Positions 28,521 to 37,702 are shown, numbered from the stretch's first letter. The stretch: DNA of 64,000 bases from Microcoleus vaginatus WJT46-NPBG5 (GCA_019359355.1 JAHHHM010000010.1:62001-126000), one strand, 5' to 3'. The notes: generated by a model from the sequence alone, not told the origin. Made by a program: numbers and translations.

Positions 28521-28619
28521 GTGCTCAGTTCTGAGTCCTGAGTCCTGAGTTGTTGCTCAGGATTCAGTTTGGTATGAGTCTTGAGTGATGCGATTCGTGA
28601 TCACTCAGGATTCAGTTTG
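28521..28619. repeat. CTGAGTC repeats and hairpin between folE and trpF
   Basis: Tandem CTGAGTC-like units (28530-28550), then two copies of CTCAGGATTCAGTTTG (28556-28571 and 28604-28619). Between them is an 8-bp perfect stem TGAGTGAT / ATCACTCA (28582-28589 and 28600-28607). The second direct copy includes the trpF stop codon. The hairpin may serve both convergent genes but lacks a T-tract. Confidence 0.7.
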
Positions 28620-29253
28620 CATGGAGAATTCGCAATTGCTCAAATAATCTGGCGACTTTTGTTAAATCTTTATCTCCCGGGAATCGCTCTACGCCACTTG
28701 AGAGATCGATACCGGCAGGTTTAACTTGGTTGAGGGCATCTGAGACATTTTCTGGGGTTAAGCCTCCAGCAAGCAGCCAAGGGCAACTGGGGTTAAACTG
28801 CTGCAAACTTTTCCAGTCAAGAATTTGGCCGGTTCCGCCTTGCATCTGGGGGTGGTAGGCATCTAATAGCAGCGTATCGACATAGTCGGCATAAGTCTCG
28901 GCTTGATCGAGTGCTTCTGGTGAGCGCACTCTCAAAGCTTTAATAATTTCAATATTAGGCAACAACCGGCGCAACTGCCGGCAAACGTCTGGAGTTTCGT
29001 CGCCATGCAACTGGATGCCGGTTAAACCTCCAACTGCAACGGTTTCGCAGATTTGCTCATTCGTCTCATTGACAAAAACGCCAATTCGGTCAATCTTCAC
29101 CGGCTCGATTCGGTCTGCTATTTCCCGAATTTGTAGGGAAGTGATGTAGCGCGGGGATGCCGGTACGCAGATAAACCCCAAAGCAGTGGACCCCATCTGG
29201 GCGATCGCACACCCCTGATCGGGTTTCGTAATTCCGCAAATTTTTACCCGCAT
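28612..29253 (-). CDS. trpF: Phosphoribosylanthranilate isomerase
   Basis: 213-residue TIM-barrel enzyme of tryptophan synthesis, converting phosphoribosylanthranilate to CdRP. Motifs are [13 protein letters not shown] with the catalytic Cys, [23 protein letters not shown] and the phosphate-binding [11 protein letters not shown] and GIDLSSGVE. The ATG at 29253 is preferred to the TTG one codon upstream. The gene stands apart from other trp genes, as is common in cyanobacteria. Confidence 0.95.
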   Translation of the reverse strand: MRVKICGITKPDQGCAIAQMGSTALGFICVPASPRYITSLQIREIADRIEPVKIDRIGVFVNETNEQICETVAVGGLTGIQLHGDETPDVCRQLRRLLPNIEIIKALRVRSPEALDQAETYADYVDTLLLDAYHPQMQGGTGQILDWKSLQQFNPSCPWLLAGGLTPENVSDALNQVKPAGIDLSSGVERFPGDKDLTKVARLFEQLRILHAN

Positions 29254-29411
29254 CAAAAAAAGCTCTATTTCTTGTAAACTTTATACTTTTGTGTCAAAAA
29301 TGCCACTAATTGTTAACTATTAAAACAAATAGAGACAATAAACTCAACCTTTCATGTAGAAAATATAACAAACTTGTTTGTTGCACTTTATCAAGGTTAG
29401 GAGATAGTAAC

Positions 29412-29678
29412 TTGATTTACTCAACTTTACTGCTAACAGCTGGTTCAACGGGGCAGTGGTCGCCCAATATCGGGATCGTGATGGTTGTCGCCAATCTGTT
29501 GGCAATTGCCATCGGACGCTTTGCCATTCAGAAACGCGGAGTTGGCCCTCGTTTACCCCTTGAAGTGCCCGGTTTATTTACCGGCTTTGGCTGGCCAGAA
29601 TTGCTAGCAACCATGAGCTTTGGTCACTTGTTGGGTGCAGGGGCGATCTTAGGACTCAGTAACGCCGGCGTCTTGTAG
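29412..29678 (+). CDS. psaK: Photosystem I subunit PsaK
   Basis: Two-helix membrane subunit at the edge of photosystem I. I place the start at TTG 29412: AGGAG lies 8 bases before it and the product of 88 residues matches the family. A frame extending back to an ATG at 29310 would add 34 non-homologous residues. Visible are two hydrophobic segments (IGIVMVVANLLAIAIGRFAI and LATMSFGHLLGAGAILGL) with the basic stroma-facing loop between them. Confidence 0.9.
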   Translation: MIYSTLLLTAGSTGQWSPNIGIVMVVANLLAIAIGRFAIQKRGVGPRLPLEVPGLFTGFGWPELLATMSFGHLLGAGAILGLSNAGVL

Positions 29679-29687
29679 GCAACATGA

Positions 29688-29737
29688 GGCGGTGAGGGGG
29701 AAGCCGGCAGTTTGGCTTGCTAAAACCTCACCCCGCC
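29688..29737 (+). terminator. Compound hairpin after psaK
   Basis: GGCGGTGAGG pairs with CCTCACCCCGCC with a two-base bulge, enclosing a second stem AAGCC / GGCTT. It starts 9 bases after the psaK stop. There is no T-tract. Confidence 0.55.
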
Positions 29738-30055
29738 CTTGAATCGGAGGCTGAGGCATTAATCGGCAACAAATTGCTAAAAACGGCTTTGAAAGGCAAT
29801 GCGGCCAATCGCTGCGAACCGACAATTATTTCAAAAATATAAATTAAATCTAAAAAAGATGATTCAGTTTCTTTATAACTTTTTAATTAAGAAACTGATT
29901 TCGCGATAACGACTCTATGAAATGCGCTCAAGTTGAGAGATACATTCGCTGACAGGCAGTACCTTCAGCAAGGAAGCCGGCGAAATCAGTAGAATTAAGA
30001 AAGCAAGCTTCAATTCTTGCACAGATAAACTGCTGCGCTCGGCAAGGAAAGTTTC
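29738..30055. other. Intergenic region upstream of site-2 protease
   Basis: About 320 bp, AT-rich around 29820-29900. No gene, RNA or convincing promoter was recognised. GGAAAG lies just before the protease ATG. Confidence 0.5.
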
Positions 30056-31291
30056 ATGCAGTCAGGTTGGCGAATTGGTTATCTATTTGGAATCCCTTTA
30101 TATATTGATTCCTCTTGGTTCATTATTTTAGCGTTGCTAACGCTTGCCAATGGGGCGGATTGGCAAAATCAGCATCCAGAATGGGGTTCCGTCGTCGCCT
30201 GGAGTGCCGGCCTGGTGTTGGCGCTGTTGCTTTTCGCTTCTGTGTTACTCCACGAATTAGGCCACAGTTTAGTCGCGCGTTCCCAGGGCATTAAAGTTAA
30301 TTCCATTACTTTATTTTTATTTGGGGGAGTTGCCTCAATTGAACAAGAATCGAAAACACCGGGCAAAGCGTTTCAGGTGGCGATCGCCGGCCCTGCGGTA
30401 AGTTTGATCTTGTGCTTTCTGTTTGGTGCATTAGCCCAACTACCAGGGCCGCAGCCGGTGAAGATTATCGCAGAGCATCTCACCCATATCAACTTGATTT
30501 TGACTTTATTTAACCTCATTCCCGGCTTGCCTTTAGATGGAGGACAGATTGTTAAAGCAGCCGTGTGGAAAGTGACCGGCGATCGCTTTGCCGGCGTTCA
30601 CTGGGCCGCGAGAGCCGGTAAAGCTTTGGGTTGGGGTGCGATTACTTTAGGCGTAGCAGCGGTATTGCTGGGGGGAAGAGAGGGAATTGGAGGGTTGTGG
30701 ATCGCACTGCTGGGCTGGTTTGGAGTCCGCAATGCTAGCGCCTACGACCGGCTGACCGATTTGCAGGAAGCCTTAGTGCGGCTAACGGCAGCCGATGCCA
30801 TGACTCGCGAGTTTCGGGTGGTGGATGCTGAGATGACGCTGCGCGAGTTTGCGGATCAATACCTGTTAATTGAAGGCGGTGCGTCAGAAAAACCTGTTTA
30901 TGCTGCGTCTAACGGTCGGTATCGCGGCATGATTGTTACTGATGATATCCGCTTTGTAGAGCGCAGCCTTTGGGAAAAACAGACGCTTCACCACATTGCG
31001 CGTCCGTTTGCCGATTTGATTACCGTTGATGAAAAAACGCCCATTGTTGAAGCGATTAACCGGCTGGAAATTCATCAATTGCGGCGCATGACGGTTCTTT
31101 CTCCAGCGGGTGCAGTTGCCGGTGTGATTGATCGCGGCGATATTGTGCAAGCTGTTTGTCAGAAGTTAAATTTACCGATTCCTGAAGCAGAAATCAAACG
31201 CATTAAGCAAGAAGGCGATTATCCCCAAGGGTTACAGCTAGCGACGATTGCCAAAGCAACGGCTGATGTCGTTGCCAATAAAAAGCCTTAA
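30056..31291 (+). CDS. Site-2 protease (M50) with CBS domains
   Basis: 411-residue intramembrane metalloprotease. The zinc motif HELGH is at 66-70 within LLHELGHSLVARSQG, and the third ligand lies in LIPGLPLDGGQIV. There are about six membrane segments in the first 225 residues. The C-terminal part (about 240-390) holds a CBS pair, with DLITVDEKTPIVEAINRL as the second motif, likely sensing an adenosine nucleotide. Homologues cut membrane-bound regulators; the target here is unknown. Confidence 0.9.
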   Translation: MQSGWRIGYLFGIPLYIDSSWFIILALLTLANGADWQNQHPEWGSVVAWSAGLVLALLLFASVLLHELGHSLVARSQGIKVNSITLFLFGGVASIEQESKTPGKAFQVAIAGPAVSLILCFLFGALAQLPGPQPVKIIAEHLTHINLILTLFNLIPGLPLDGGQIVKAAVWKVTGDRFAGVHWAARAGKALGWGAITLGVAAVLLGGREGIGGLWIALLGWFGVRNASAYDRLTDLQEALVRLTAADAMTREFRVVDAEMTLREFADQYLLIEGGASEKPVYAASNGRYRGMIVTDDIRFVERSLWEKQTLHHIARPFADLITVDEKTPIVEAINRLEIHQLRRMTVLSPAGAVAGVIDRGDIVQAVCQKLNLPIPEAEIKRIKQEGDYPQGLQLATIAKATADVVANKKP

Positions 31292-31325
31292 ATGTTTGCC
31301 AATTTTATTTCCCAATTCTTTAATG

Positions 31326-31357
31326 CCGGCCTGATCTCAATCTTCAGCCGGTTTTTT
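31326..31357 (+). terminator. Terminator after the M50 protease
   Basis: CCGGC-TGA pairs with TCA-GCCGG (31326-31334 and 31344-31351) with one bulged C, followed immediately by TTTTTT. It is 35 bases after the stop. Confidence 0.85.
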
Positions 31358-31486
31358 ATTAATGTGAAATACAAATATTGTGAGAACATAATGCGAATTG
31401 GACTGCTCACAATGCAAAACCGGCTCACAGGTGAATCGTAAGGTACGCTAGAAGAAACTGCCTGAGCCAACGAAGGAGGAACATTA

Positions 31487-32122
31487 ATGACTGTTACCAT
31501 CCCCATTCGTGCGATTGAACTTACTGCCGGCAGCATGATTACCATTCATAATCTGTCCTGGCAGGAGTTTGAAGAGATTCTTACGGAACTGGGAGAACAG
31601 CGCAACACGCGCATTGCTTACTATCGAGGAACGCTGGAAATCATGTCTCCTTTGGCACTTCATGAACGCCCCCATCGCATTATCGCTTACATCCTGACAA
31701 CAATTTTGGATGCCCAAGGACAGGAGTGGGAAGATTTTGGTTCAACGACTTTGAAGCAACCAGACATTGCCGGTGTCGAACCCGATACCTGCTTTTATAT
31801 CCAAAATGCCGATCGTGTTCGAGGTTGTACCAATATGAATTTGGAAGTTTACCCACCTCCCGATCTCGCAATTGAAGCTGATGTCACTTCAAAGACAACC
31901 CTGAATGCTTATCAAGCCTTGCGAGTTCCGGAAGTGTGGATTTATCGAAATCGTAAACTGATGATTTATCTTCTTCAAAATCAGGACTATATTGAATCAG
32001 CTATCAGTCTCTCCTTTCCTGATCTTCCTATCACTGAAATGATTCCCCAATTGGTGCAAAAAGCAATTGATGAAGGAACCAGCCGGATGCTGCGAGAACT
32101 GAAAATAGAACTAGGTAAATAA
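31487..32122 (+). CDS. Uma2-family putative endonuclease
   Basis: 211 residues of the Uma2 (DUF820) family, abundant in cyanobacteria, with a PD-(D/E)XK-type core: GVEPDTCFYI supplies the Asp and LAIEADVTSKT the acidic-x-Thr/Lys part; VPEVWIYRN follows. Biological role unknown. Excellent ribosome site (GGAGGA). The next gene begins 7 bp later, suggesting an operon. Confidence 0.88.
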   Translation: MTVTIPIRAIELTAGSMITIHNLSWQEFEEILTELGEQRNTRIAYYRGTLEIMSPLALHERPHRIIAYILTTILDAQGQEWEDFGSTTLKQPDIAGVEPDTCFYIQNADRVRGCTNMNLEVYPPPDLAIEADVTSKTTLNAYQALRVPEVWIYRNRKLMIYLLQNQDYIESAISLSFPDLPITEMIPQLVQKAIDEGTSRMLRELKIELGK

Positions 32123-32129
32123 CTAAAAA

Positions 32130-32666
32130 ATGGATAGTGCTACTCGCCTCCAGAAGATTTTGGTTGATTCGCCGGTTGGTGTTGTACTGCCGGCAATCTC
32201 TTTGCTCAATCTGCCGAATTGGTGGTTAGCCGGCGGTGCGGTACGAAATACGGTTTGGAAATCGCTGTTTGGCGATGAATGTCAGTTAATTATTAATGAT
32301 TTTGATATTGCTTTTTTTGATGCCTTGGGAGATCGTGATCAAGAACTCGCTGCGAAAGCTACCCTGACAGCGCAGTTTCCTGATTACAAATTTGATGTTA
32401 AAAATCAAGCAAGTTTTGCGCGTTGGCGTGCCGGCAGCCGGGTTTACAATAGCACTGAGGATGGAGTGAGTGATTGGCTGCATACGGCGACGGCTGTAGG
32501 CGTTCGATTAGATGAGCAAGGACAATGGCAGTTCTTTACTCCTTACGCTCTGGATGATATATTTAATGGCATCATCCGACCGACTCCAGCACATTTACAC
32601 AACCGAAATGCGGAGAATAAAGCAGCTTCGTTTTTACAAAAATGCCCTTGTCTGCGTCTTGCTTAG
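32130..32666 (+). CDS. Nucleotidyltransferase-like family protein
   Basis: 178 residues resembling the DUF925 / nucleotidyltransferase-like group. LAGGAVRNTVW gives the glycine-rich opening, INDFDIAFFD the paired Asp and YKFDVKNQASFARW the third acidic strand; TAVGVRL and DDIFNGIIRP are family features. The substrate is unknown. It starts 7 bp after the Uma2 gene, with which it is probably cotranscribed. The ending looks full length or nearly so. Confidence 0.75.
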   Translation: MDSATRLQKILVDSPVGVVLPAISLLNLPNWWLAGGAVRNTVWKSLFGDECQLIINDFDIAFFDALGDRDQELAAKATLTAQFPDYKFDVKNQASFARWRAGSRVYNSTEDGVSDWLHTATAVGVRLDEQGQWQFFTPYALDDIFNGIIRPTPAHLHNRNAENKAASFLQKCPCLRLA

Positions 32667-32917
32667 AAATTGCCGACTCGAATGCAGTTGGCTCAAGCAT
32701 TAGGAGTGCCGGTTTAGCCTGTGAACTACGGTAAAGGCCGAAATACAAAAGCATTACCGAGAGTTTTCCAACAGATTAAGTTGTAGTTACTGGAGATAAG
32801 CGAACGCGGCTTTTAGTTACTAGCGAAGTATTTTATGTAGTAGCGTAGCTGCGGCTTGGTTTCTCAGGAAAGATTAGAAAAATGCTAATTTAGTTCTTCA
32901 GAAAGTTATTTGAGATT
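32667..32917. other. Spacer with possible decayed coding sequence
   Basis: 251 bp before the McrB-like gene. Three short frames in different phases read protein-like: MQLAQALGVPV (32681-32713), VNYGKGRNTKALPRVFQQ (around 32722-32785) and VVTGDKRTRLLVTSE (around 32785-32848). Together they could be the frameshifted remains of one small gene. This is weak evidence. Confidence 0.3.
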
Positions 32918-34060
32918 ATGGGAAATTTGTTTAAACCAATCCAAAAGATTCTTTTTGGCAGTCCTGGCACTGGCAAAAGCTATCAGGTGCGTGAGATTGC
33001 CAAAGATAAACTAAGTATAGAGTTTGATGAAAAGGGTAAGACTTTAAAGAACACGATCAAAACAGTTTTTTATCCCGAATATACTTATTCTGAGTTTATC
33101 GGAAAGTTATTGCCCTATACCTATGGAAGTTCTGTAATTTACAAATACTATCCCGGTCATTTCTTACAGGTGCTGGGAATGGCTTACCGAGGGTTGATTG
33201 ATAATAATAAAGAAAATTACCTCCTAGTAATTGACGAATTAAATCGTGGTAATGCTGCTGCTATTTTTGGGCCAATATTTCAACTATTAGATAGAGAAAA
33301 TGATGGATGGTCAACCTATGAGATAGATATCTCTGAATTAGAATTTGTAGGTTTGCTTAATGCGATGGGCTATAAAGCTAATATTACAAGTGACAGTGTG
33401 ATCCAGGTAAATGGGACAAATATAGATCAATTTTGGTTGCTAAATTTAGCATCTAATAACCTAGATATTAATCAAGAAATTAATGTATTTAGAACCTGGA
33501 AGAATCTAAAAAATCGCAAAATAAGTATTCCTCCTAATTTATCCATTATTGCTACCATTAATACCTCAGACGAATCAATTTATTACCTAGACAGTGCTTT
33601 CAAGAGACGTTGGGATTGGGAGTATGTGGATGCTCCTAGCGAGAATAATATACGCGAAAATGCCGTACCTGAGCTACTATTTAATACAACATTGCAACTA
33701 GATAATGGGAGGTCTTTAGATTGGTATCGGTGTATTGTAGGCATCAATGAGTTTATAAAATCTCAGCATCATAGTATTAAGAGAGTAGAAGACAAACAAG
33801 TTGGTTGGTGGTTTATTAATCCCCAAGATGGAAAAATTACATTGGAACAGGTGAAAGATAAAGTAATGTTCTATTTGTGGGATAGTGTTTTTGCGAGAGA
33901 TAAAAGACCTATATGGCAACTTTTTTCAGCTAAATTGGAGAGAGAGATTAATATGATTACTTATGCAGATTTCGTGAAATATGCAGATCAGTTTCTAGAA
34001 CAGATGCACGACAGCGTACCTGCTTTAGAACAAGAACACAATTTAGACAACAGTATTTGA
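32918..34060 (+). CDS. McrB-like AAA+ NTPase of a restriction system
   Basis: 380 residues. Walker A is GSPGTGKS at 14-21, Walker B and the McrB-type signature are LLVIDELNRGNAAAIFG (102-118), sensor I is ATINTSDESI and the Arg finger FKRRWDWEY (228-236). This fits the motor subunit of McrBC/LlaJI-type restriction. Walker A starts 14 residues from the N-terminus, so the usual DNA-reading domain is missing; about 60 extra residues (135-200) sit between Walker B and sensor I. Composition is AT-rich with many AGA and ATA codons, unlike neighbours. 14 bp precede the nuclease gene. Confidence 0.85.
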   Translation: MGNLFKPIQKILFGSPGTGKSYQVREIAKDKLSIEFDEKGKTLKNTIKTVFYPEYTYSEFIGKLLPYTYGSSVIYKYYPGHFLQVLGMAYRGLIDNNKENYLLVIDELNRGNAAAIFGPIFQLLDRENDGWSTYEIDISELEFVGLLNAMGYKANITSDSVIQVNGTNIDQFWLLNLASNNLDINQEINVFRTWKNLKNRKISIPPNLSIIATINTSDESIYYLDSAFKRRWDWEYVDAPSENNIRENAVPELLFNTTLQLDNGRSLDWYRCIVGINEFIKSQHHSIKRVEDKQVGWWFINPQDGKITLEQVKDKVMFYLWDSVFARDKRPIWQLFSAKLEREINMITYADFVKYADQFLEQMHDSVPALEQEHNLDNSI

Positions 34061-34074
34061 TCTTTTGAAGAAGA

Positions 34075-35937
34075 ATGATAAACTTCCAAGAACTACAATT
34101 AGAGGTCAAGGAAAAATATTCATTTGTAGGAATAGAAAGGCGAGATTCTAAGATAATTTTCTGCTTGCCGAAAGGCTTCAACCCAGCCTTCTTTACTACT
34201 TATACCAGCAAACGAGACTTGTTTTTCCTGTTTTATAGGGTATTGAATAATTTTAAAAAAATTTGTCTACAGAAAGGGTATATGCAAGTAGATACTGATA
34301 TCAAAACTCAGGATAGGGATGGTGTAATCAGAAATCAAGGCAGTCTTCAGCAAATCAATTTACCTGATGTTGAGATAGAAGAAAATATCTTTTACTCGAA
34401 GTTAGATCTGATTACTTCTATTCTGAGCGCTTATGATGAGCGGAAAATATTATCTTTAGCTTATCGGTTAGGAAAATCAGATAAGATCGACTACAGCAAA
34501 CTGCATCTATTTTTACACCGTGCGGTTTATCTGAATAACGGAGCCGCATATATTGATACTATGACATTACCCCGGCAGATGGTACATTACCAGCCTACTG
34601 ATATCGTTGGTATGTACTGCTATATCTTGATGGAGGTTCAGCAGCAGTTGCATGAAGAAATTAGCGGTGAAGTTTCTGCTTTAGCAGAACAGTTTAAGCA
34701 AAGGTATATCGGTGCAGAATATGGCTTATTTCATGAAGAGTATAGCACCCAAACTGTTGACACTCTTAAAGATGCACTGGAATTAATTGATAGAAATACT
34801 GCCTTTAAAGATTCGGACTATTGGGATTTTTATGAAGCAATTGAGCTATTTTTATATGGTGAGTTATCCCAAGTTGATGAAGGAGAAGTTTGGGGAATAA
34901 AGAACTTTCATAGTGTTTGGGAGTCGATGTGTCTGACTTACTTAGCTAAGAGAGCAGCACCAAAATGTATCTTGCAGTTAGATACTAAATTCCTCTCTGA
35001 TAATGTGGTGGCATTAGCTAATAGTCAGACCAAAATATTAGATTTAGCTAATGTCTTTAGAATGAATGGTAGTCGATTAGTGCCAGATGCCGTTGTACTT
35101 TCTAATAGATTCAACAGGATTAGAAGTAAAGAAAAAAATACTTTTTTATTAAGAAAACAACTATATAAGGGACAGAGTTGGGATGATAATGGATATACAA
35201 CAACTTTCGATTGTGAATTACCTAATTTCTCTACAAAGGAGTTTATAAAAATAGCTTATAGAGGTCAGCCCCCTGGCATTCATACTTTTTCAGAATTAGA
35301 AAATTTCTATAAAGTTCAAAGCGCTCAATTAATTATTAATTTTCAATTACCTAGTAATTTTTATTCTTTTTGGGAGATAGATGTTGATAAATTAATAAAT
35401 ATTGATAAATTAAACGAACTACTAGATATGATGTTTCAGTTGAATCACATTTTTTATGTTGCTTTAAAGAAATTTATTTATACTCCCAATCAATTCAGTG
35501 AATTTTTGAATGAATTTATCGGTAATAATGTTTTTAGTAGATCGCTATTTAGAGATATTTTTACTATCAATCCTGATACAAAAAATTATGATAAAAATAA
35601 TTTAGTTGAAATGTTTAAATATTTTTTAGAAAAAGTGTGTGTTTTAAACGTGATTGATATAAAATATTTACCAAAGGAATACTTCTCAAATATTAATAAT
35701 TGTCGATATTTAAAAGAAGAAAGCGTTAGAAAGCAATTTGTTTACGAATATGTATTGCAGCAATTTATAGAAAATAATGACCATTGTAAGATATGGGAAA
35801 TTAAAAGTAGCTTTTGGCTGCCTTCCTGGCGAGATAATTCCTCATTTATAGAAAAAGTAGAACCAGATTATCTAGATGGATATATTGACTTGCGAAATAT
35901 CAATTTTGCTGTTATAGCTGATAGTTATATCGATTAG
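34075..35937 (+). CDS. McrC/LlaJI-like PD-(D/E)XK nuclease subunit
   Basis: 620 residues, not closely recognised as a whole. I see a split nuclease core: helix VWESMCLTYL (281-290), RLVPDAVVL with Asp338, then about 190 residues later VIDIKYL (Asp528, Lys530) and the trailing RKQFVYEYVLQQ, where related enzymes have a KQ-Y helix. This order matches McrC/LlaJI endonucleases. The ~260-residue N-terminal part may bind DNA, which would compensate for the short partner. No methyltransferase is nearby, so a modification-dependent (type IV-like) role is inferred. AT-rich, probably acquired by transfer. Confidence 0.65.
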   Translation: MINFQELQLEVKEKYSFVGIERRDSKIIFCLPKGFNPAFFTTYTSKRDLFFLFYRVLNNFKKICLQKGYMQVDTDIKTQDRDGVIRNQGSLQQINLPDVEIEENIFYSKLDLITSILSAYDERKILSLAYRLGKSDKIDYSKLHLFLHRAVYLNNGAAYIDTMTLPRQMVHYQPTDIVGMYCYILMEVQQQLHEEISGEVSALAEQFKQRYIGAEYGLFHEEYSTQTVDTLKDALELIDRNTAFKDSDYWDFYEAIELFLYGELSQVDEGEVWGIKNFHSVWESMCLTYLAKRAAPKCILQLDTKFLSDNVVALANSQTKILDLANVFRMNGSRLVPDAVVLSNRFNRIRSKEKNTFLLRKQLYKGQSWDDNGYTTTFDCELPNFSTKEFIKIAYRGQPPGIHTFSELENFYKVQSAQLIINFQLPSNFYSFWEIDVDKLINIDKLNELLDMMFQLNHIFYVALKKFIYTPNQFSEFLNEFIGNNVFSRSLFRDIFTINPDTKNYDKNNLVEMFKYFLEKVCVLNVIDIKYLPKEYFSNINNCRYLKEESVRKQFVYEYVLQQFIENNDHCKIWEIKSSFWLPSWRDNSSFIEKVEPDYLDGYIDLRNINFAVIADSYID

Positions 35938-36020
35938 CATGAATTTCCTCATTCCAGAGTTCTCTACAAGGGTAGCCAGTCTTTAAACGCTCTGATGTAT
36001 GCTTTCCTCAAAGCATTGAA

Positions 36021-36650
36021 GTGGAAACTCAGAACATGGTAGAGGATGAGACAACGAGAATTGCCTTAAAAACCGGCCTCTTGCAACGAGTCGAAGCATT
36101 AGGGCTAGAGCAAGCTTTATTTCCCTCGGATGGAGGGGAGATCGATGAAATGGTGCAACAGCTAGAAAGCATTAATCCTATCCCGCGTCCTCTCCAGCCT
36201 GAACATTTGCCGGCACTCCTGGGTAATTGGCAATTAGTGTACGCTTCAAAAGGAACCGTTGTCACTCGCCGGCTCGCTTTAATGCCAGATTTTGGGGAAA
36301 CAATCAAAATTAAACGAGTGTGGCAAACTTTGACAGCCGGCAATTCTGGGAAAATTTTTGCCTCTAATAATGCTTTTCTTGACTTACCCCTGCTAGGTGA
36401 ATGGCAGTTACAGGCTGTCGGCATTTGGACTTGGGGCGCAGATGAACAAATGGCTAAAGTCAGCTTTGACAGTTTTTCTCTGCAAGCAACAAAGCCTTTT
36501 GGTATGGAAAACAGGAGTTTTCCTGAATTGAAAATCCCTGTATTAGAATTTCTCCGCAATGAGGCAGAGTGGACAACTTCCTATTTAGATGAAGATATCA
36601 GAGTCGGAAGAGGTGCCACCGGCAATCTGTTTGTGTTTCGCCGTGAGTGA
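36021..36650 (+). CDS. PAP/fibrillin family protein
   Basis: 209 residues of the plastid-lipid-associated protein (fibrillin) family, lipocalin-like proteins linked to thylakoid lipids and carotenoids. Visible are LLGNWQLVYASKGTVVTR near 70-87, the central strands and the C-terminal TSYLDEDIRVGRGATGNLFVF typical of the domain. The start is GTG 36021 or ATG 36036. It lies next to crtW on the opposite strand. Normal host composition resumes here after the AT-rich restriction pair. Confidence 0.85.
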   Translation: METQNMVEDETTRIALKTGLLQRVEALGLEQALFPSDGGEIDEMVQQLESINPIPRPLQPEHLPALLGNWQLVYASKGTVVTRRLALMPDFGETIKIKRVWQTLTAGNSGKIFASNNAFLDLPLLGEWQLQAVGIWTWGADEQMAKVSFDSFSLQATKPFGMENRSFPELKIPVLEFLRNEAEWTTSYLDEDIRVGRGATGNLFVFRRE

Positions 36651-36922
36651 CTGATGAAGAGAGCCGGTTTATCATTCATCGTTTGTAGAGATGCAAAATT
36701 TTATCGCTCTATTTTTAAGCAAAAAAATTGCAAATTTGTCTCTATCGCAACCGTGCCGGTGAGGTTGATTATTAAGCCGGCACAGGTGTTACCGTTGAAA
36801 GACATTTACAGCACAGAGCTTTCTGCTGCTAAATCAATAGCAGTGCCGGTGTCGTTGTAGATTTCCAGCGCTTGATTATTAGTGATCTAGCAAATGAATG
36901 GAAGTGAAAACTGCTAAGAAGT

Positions 36923-37702
36923 TCAGGATGCGGGTTGCTGCTTTGAATTTTTATAGATTTCCGGTAACTTCCACCAAGGAACATTAGGATTTTCGTGATG
37001 TTGTTGGTGGTAGCCAAAATGATAACAAGTCACAAATGACCAGAAAACTGGAAATTCACTGCTTTTTGCCCGATGCGAATTCGTATAGCCCCCTTTGGGT
37101 TCTCGGTGGGGTAAGAAAGTCCCAAAATAAAACAATTGCAGCGAACTCAAAAGTGAAGGAAGACCCCAAAATAACTCTAAATTTATTTCGGGAATATGAG
37201 TCACAGATTTAACAATATTAAAGATAACCATTAATCCAATAATTTGCATCCAACCCGTGTAACCCCTCATAAAATGGAAATACCACGCGAAAAAGTTTTT
37301 GTGCTTTAGATCGTGAAAATCGGGATCGAGTTCAGTTGCCGGGTGCTGGTGGTGTAACCCATGCTTTTTCAGCAACTTTTTATAGGAAAACAGAGCGTAA
37401 ACAAAGACGGCTGCTGAACCGATAAAATTGTTAATTTTGCGATTTTGAGGAAAGACTGCGCCATGCATGGCATCATGAGAAAGAATAAATAAGCCCGTAT
37501 ACAAAAAAGTCTGCCAAAGGATAGCCGGCAACACCAACCACACCGGAACTTTGGAAAGATCCAGGCAAACCAAGAAAACCAGGCTGCTCGCCCATAGCGC
37601 AATCATTGCAAAAGCGATTAAAATTCCTTTGCTTCCCTCTTCAGTTTTAGCGTTTGCAGAAATTTCTACGGGTGGCAGGGAGGCTCTATCGAGCTGAATC
37701 AT
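36923..37702 (-). CDS. crtW: Beta-carotene ketolase CrtW
   Basis: 259-residue membrane di-iron oxygenase that adds the 4-keto group to beta-carotene, giving echinenone or canthaxanthin. Histidine clusters: HDAMHG, KKHGLHHQHP and HFGYHQQHHENPNVPWWKLP. LWQTFLYTGLF, NNFIG and LFYFGTFLPHREPKGGYTN are family signatures. The fit to CrtW is much better than to CrtO or to plain fatty-acid desaturases. Upstream (37703-38286) is shared with a divergent SDR gene. Confidence 0.92.
   Translation of the reverse strand: MIQLDRASLPPVEISANAKTEEGSKGILIAFAMIALWASSLVFLVCLDLSKVPVWLVLPAILWQTFLYTGLFILSHDAMHGAVFPQNRKINNFIGSAAVFVYALFSYKKLLKKHGLHHQHPATELDPDFHDLKHKNFFAWYFHFMRGYTGWMQIIGLMVIFNIVKSVTHIPEINLELFWGLPSLLSSLQLFYFGTFLPHREPKGGYTNSHRAKSSEFPVFWSFVTCYHFGYHQQHHENPNVPWWKLPEIYKNSKQQPAS

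Noticed and set aside
31291-31443. 50-codon plus frame after the M50 gene
   Set aside because: It spans the intrinsic terminator at 31326-31357, so it is unlikely to be a gene.
36654-36860. 68-codon frame after PAP/fibrillin
   Set aside because: No resemblance to a protein family; overlaps repeat-like GCCGGTG sequence.
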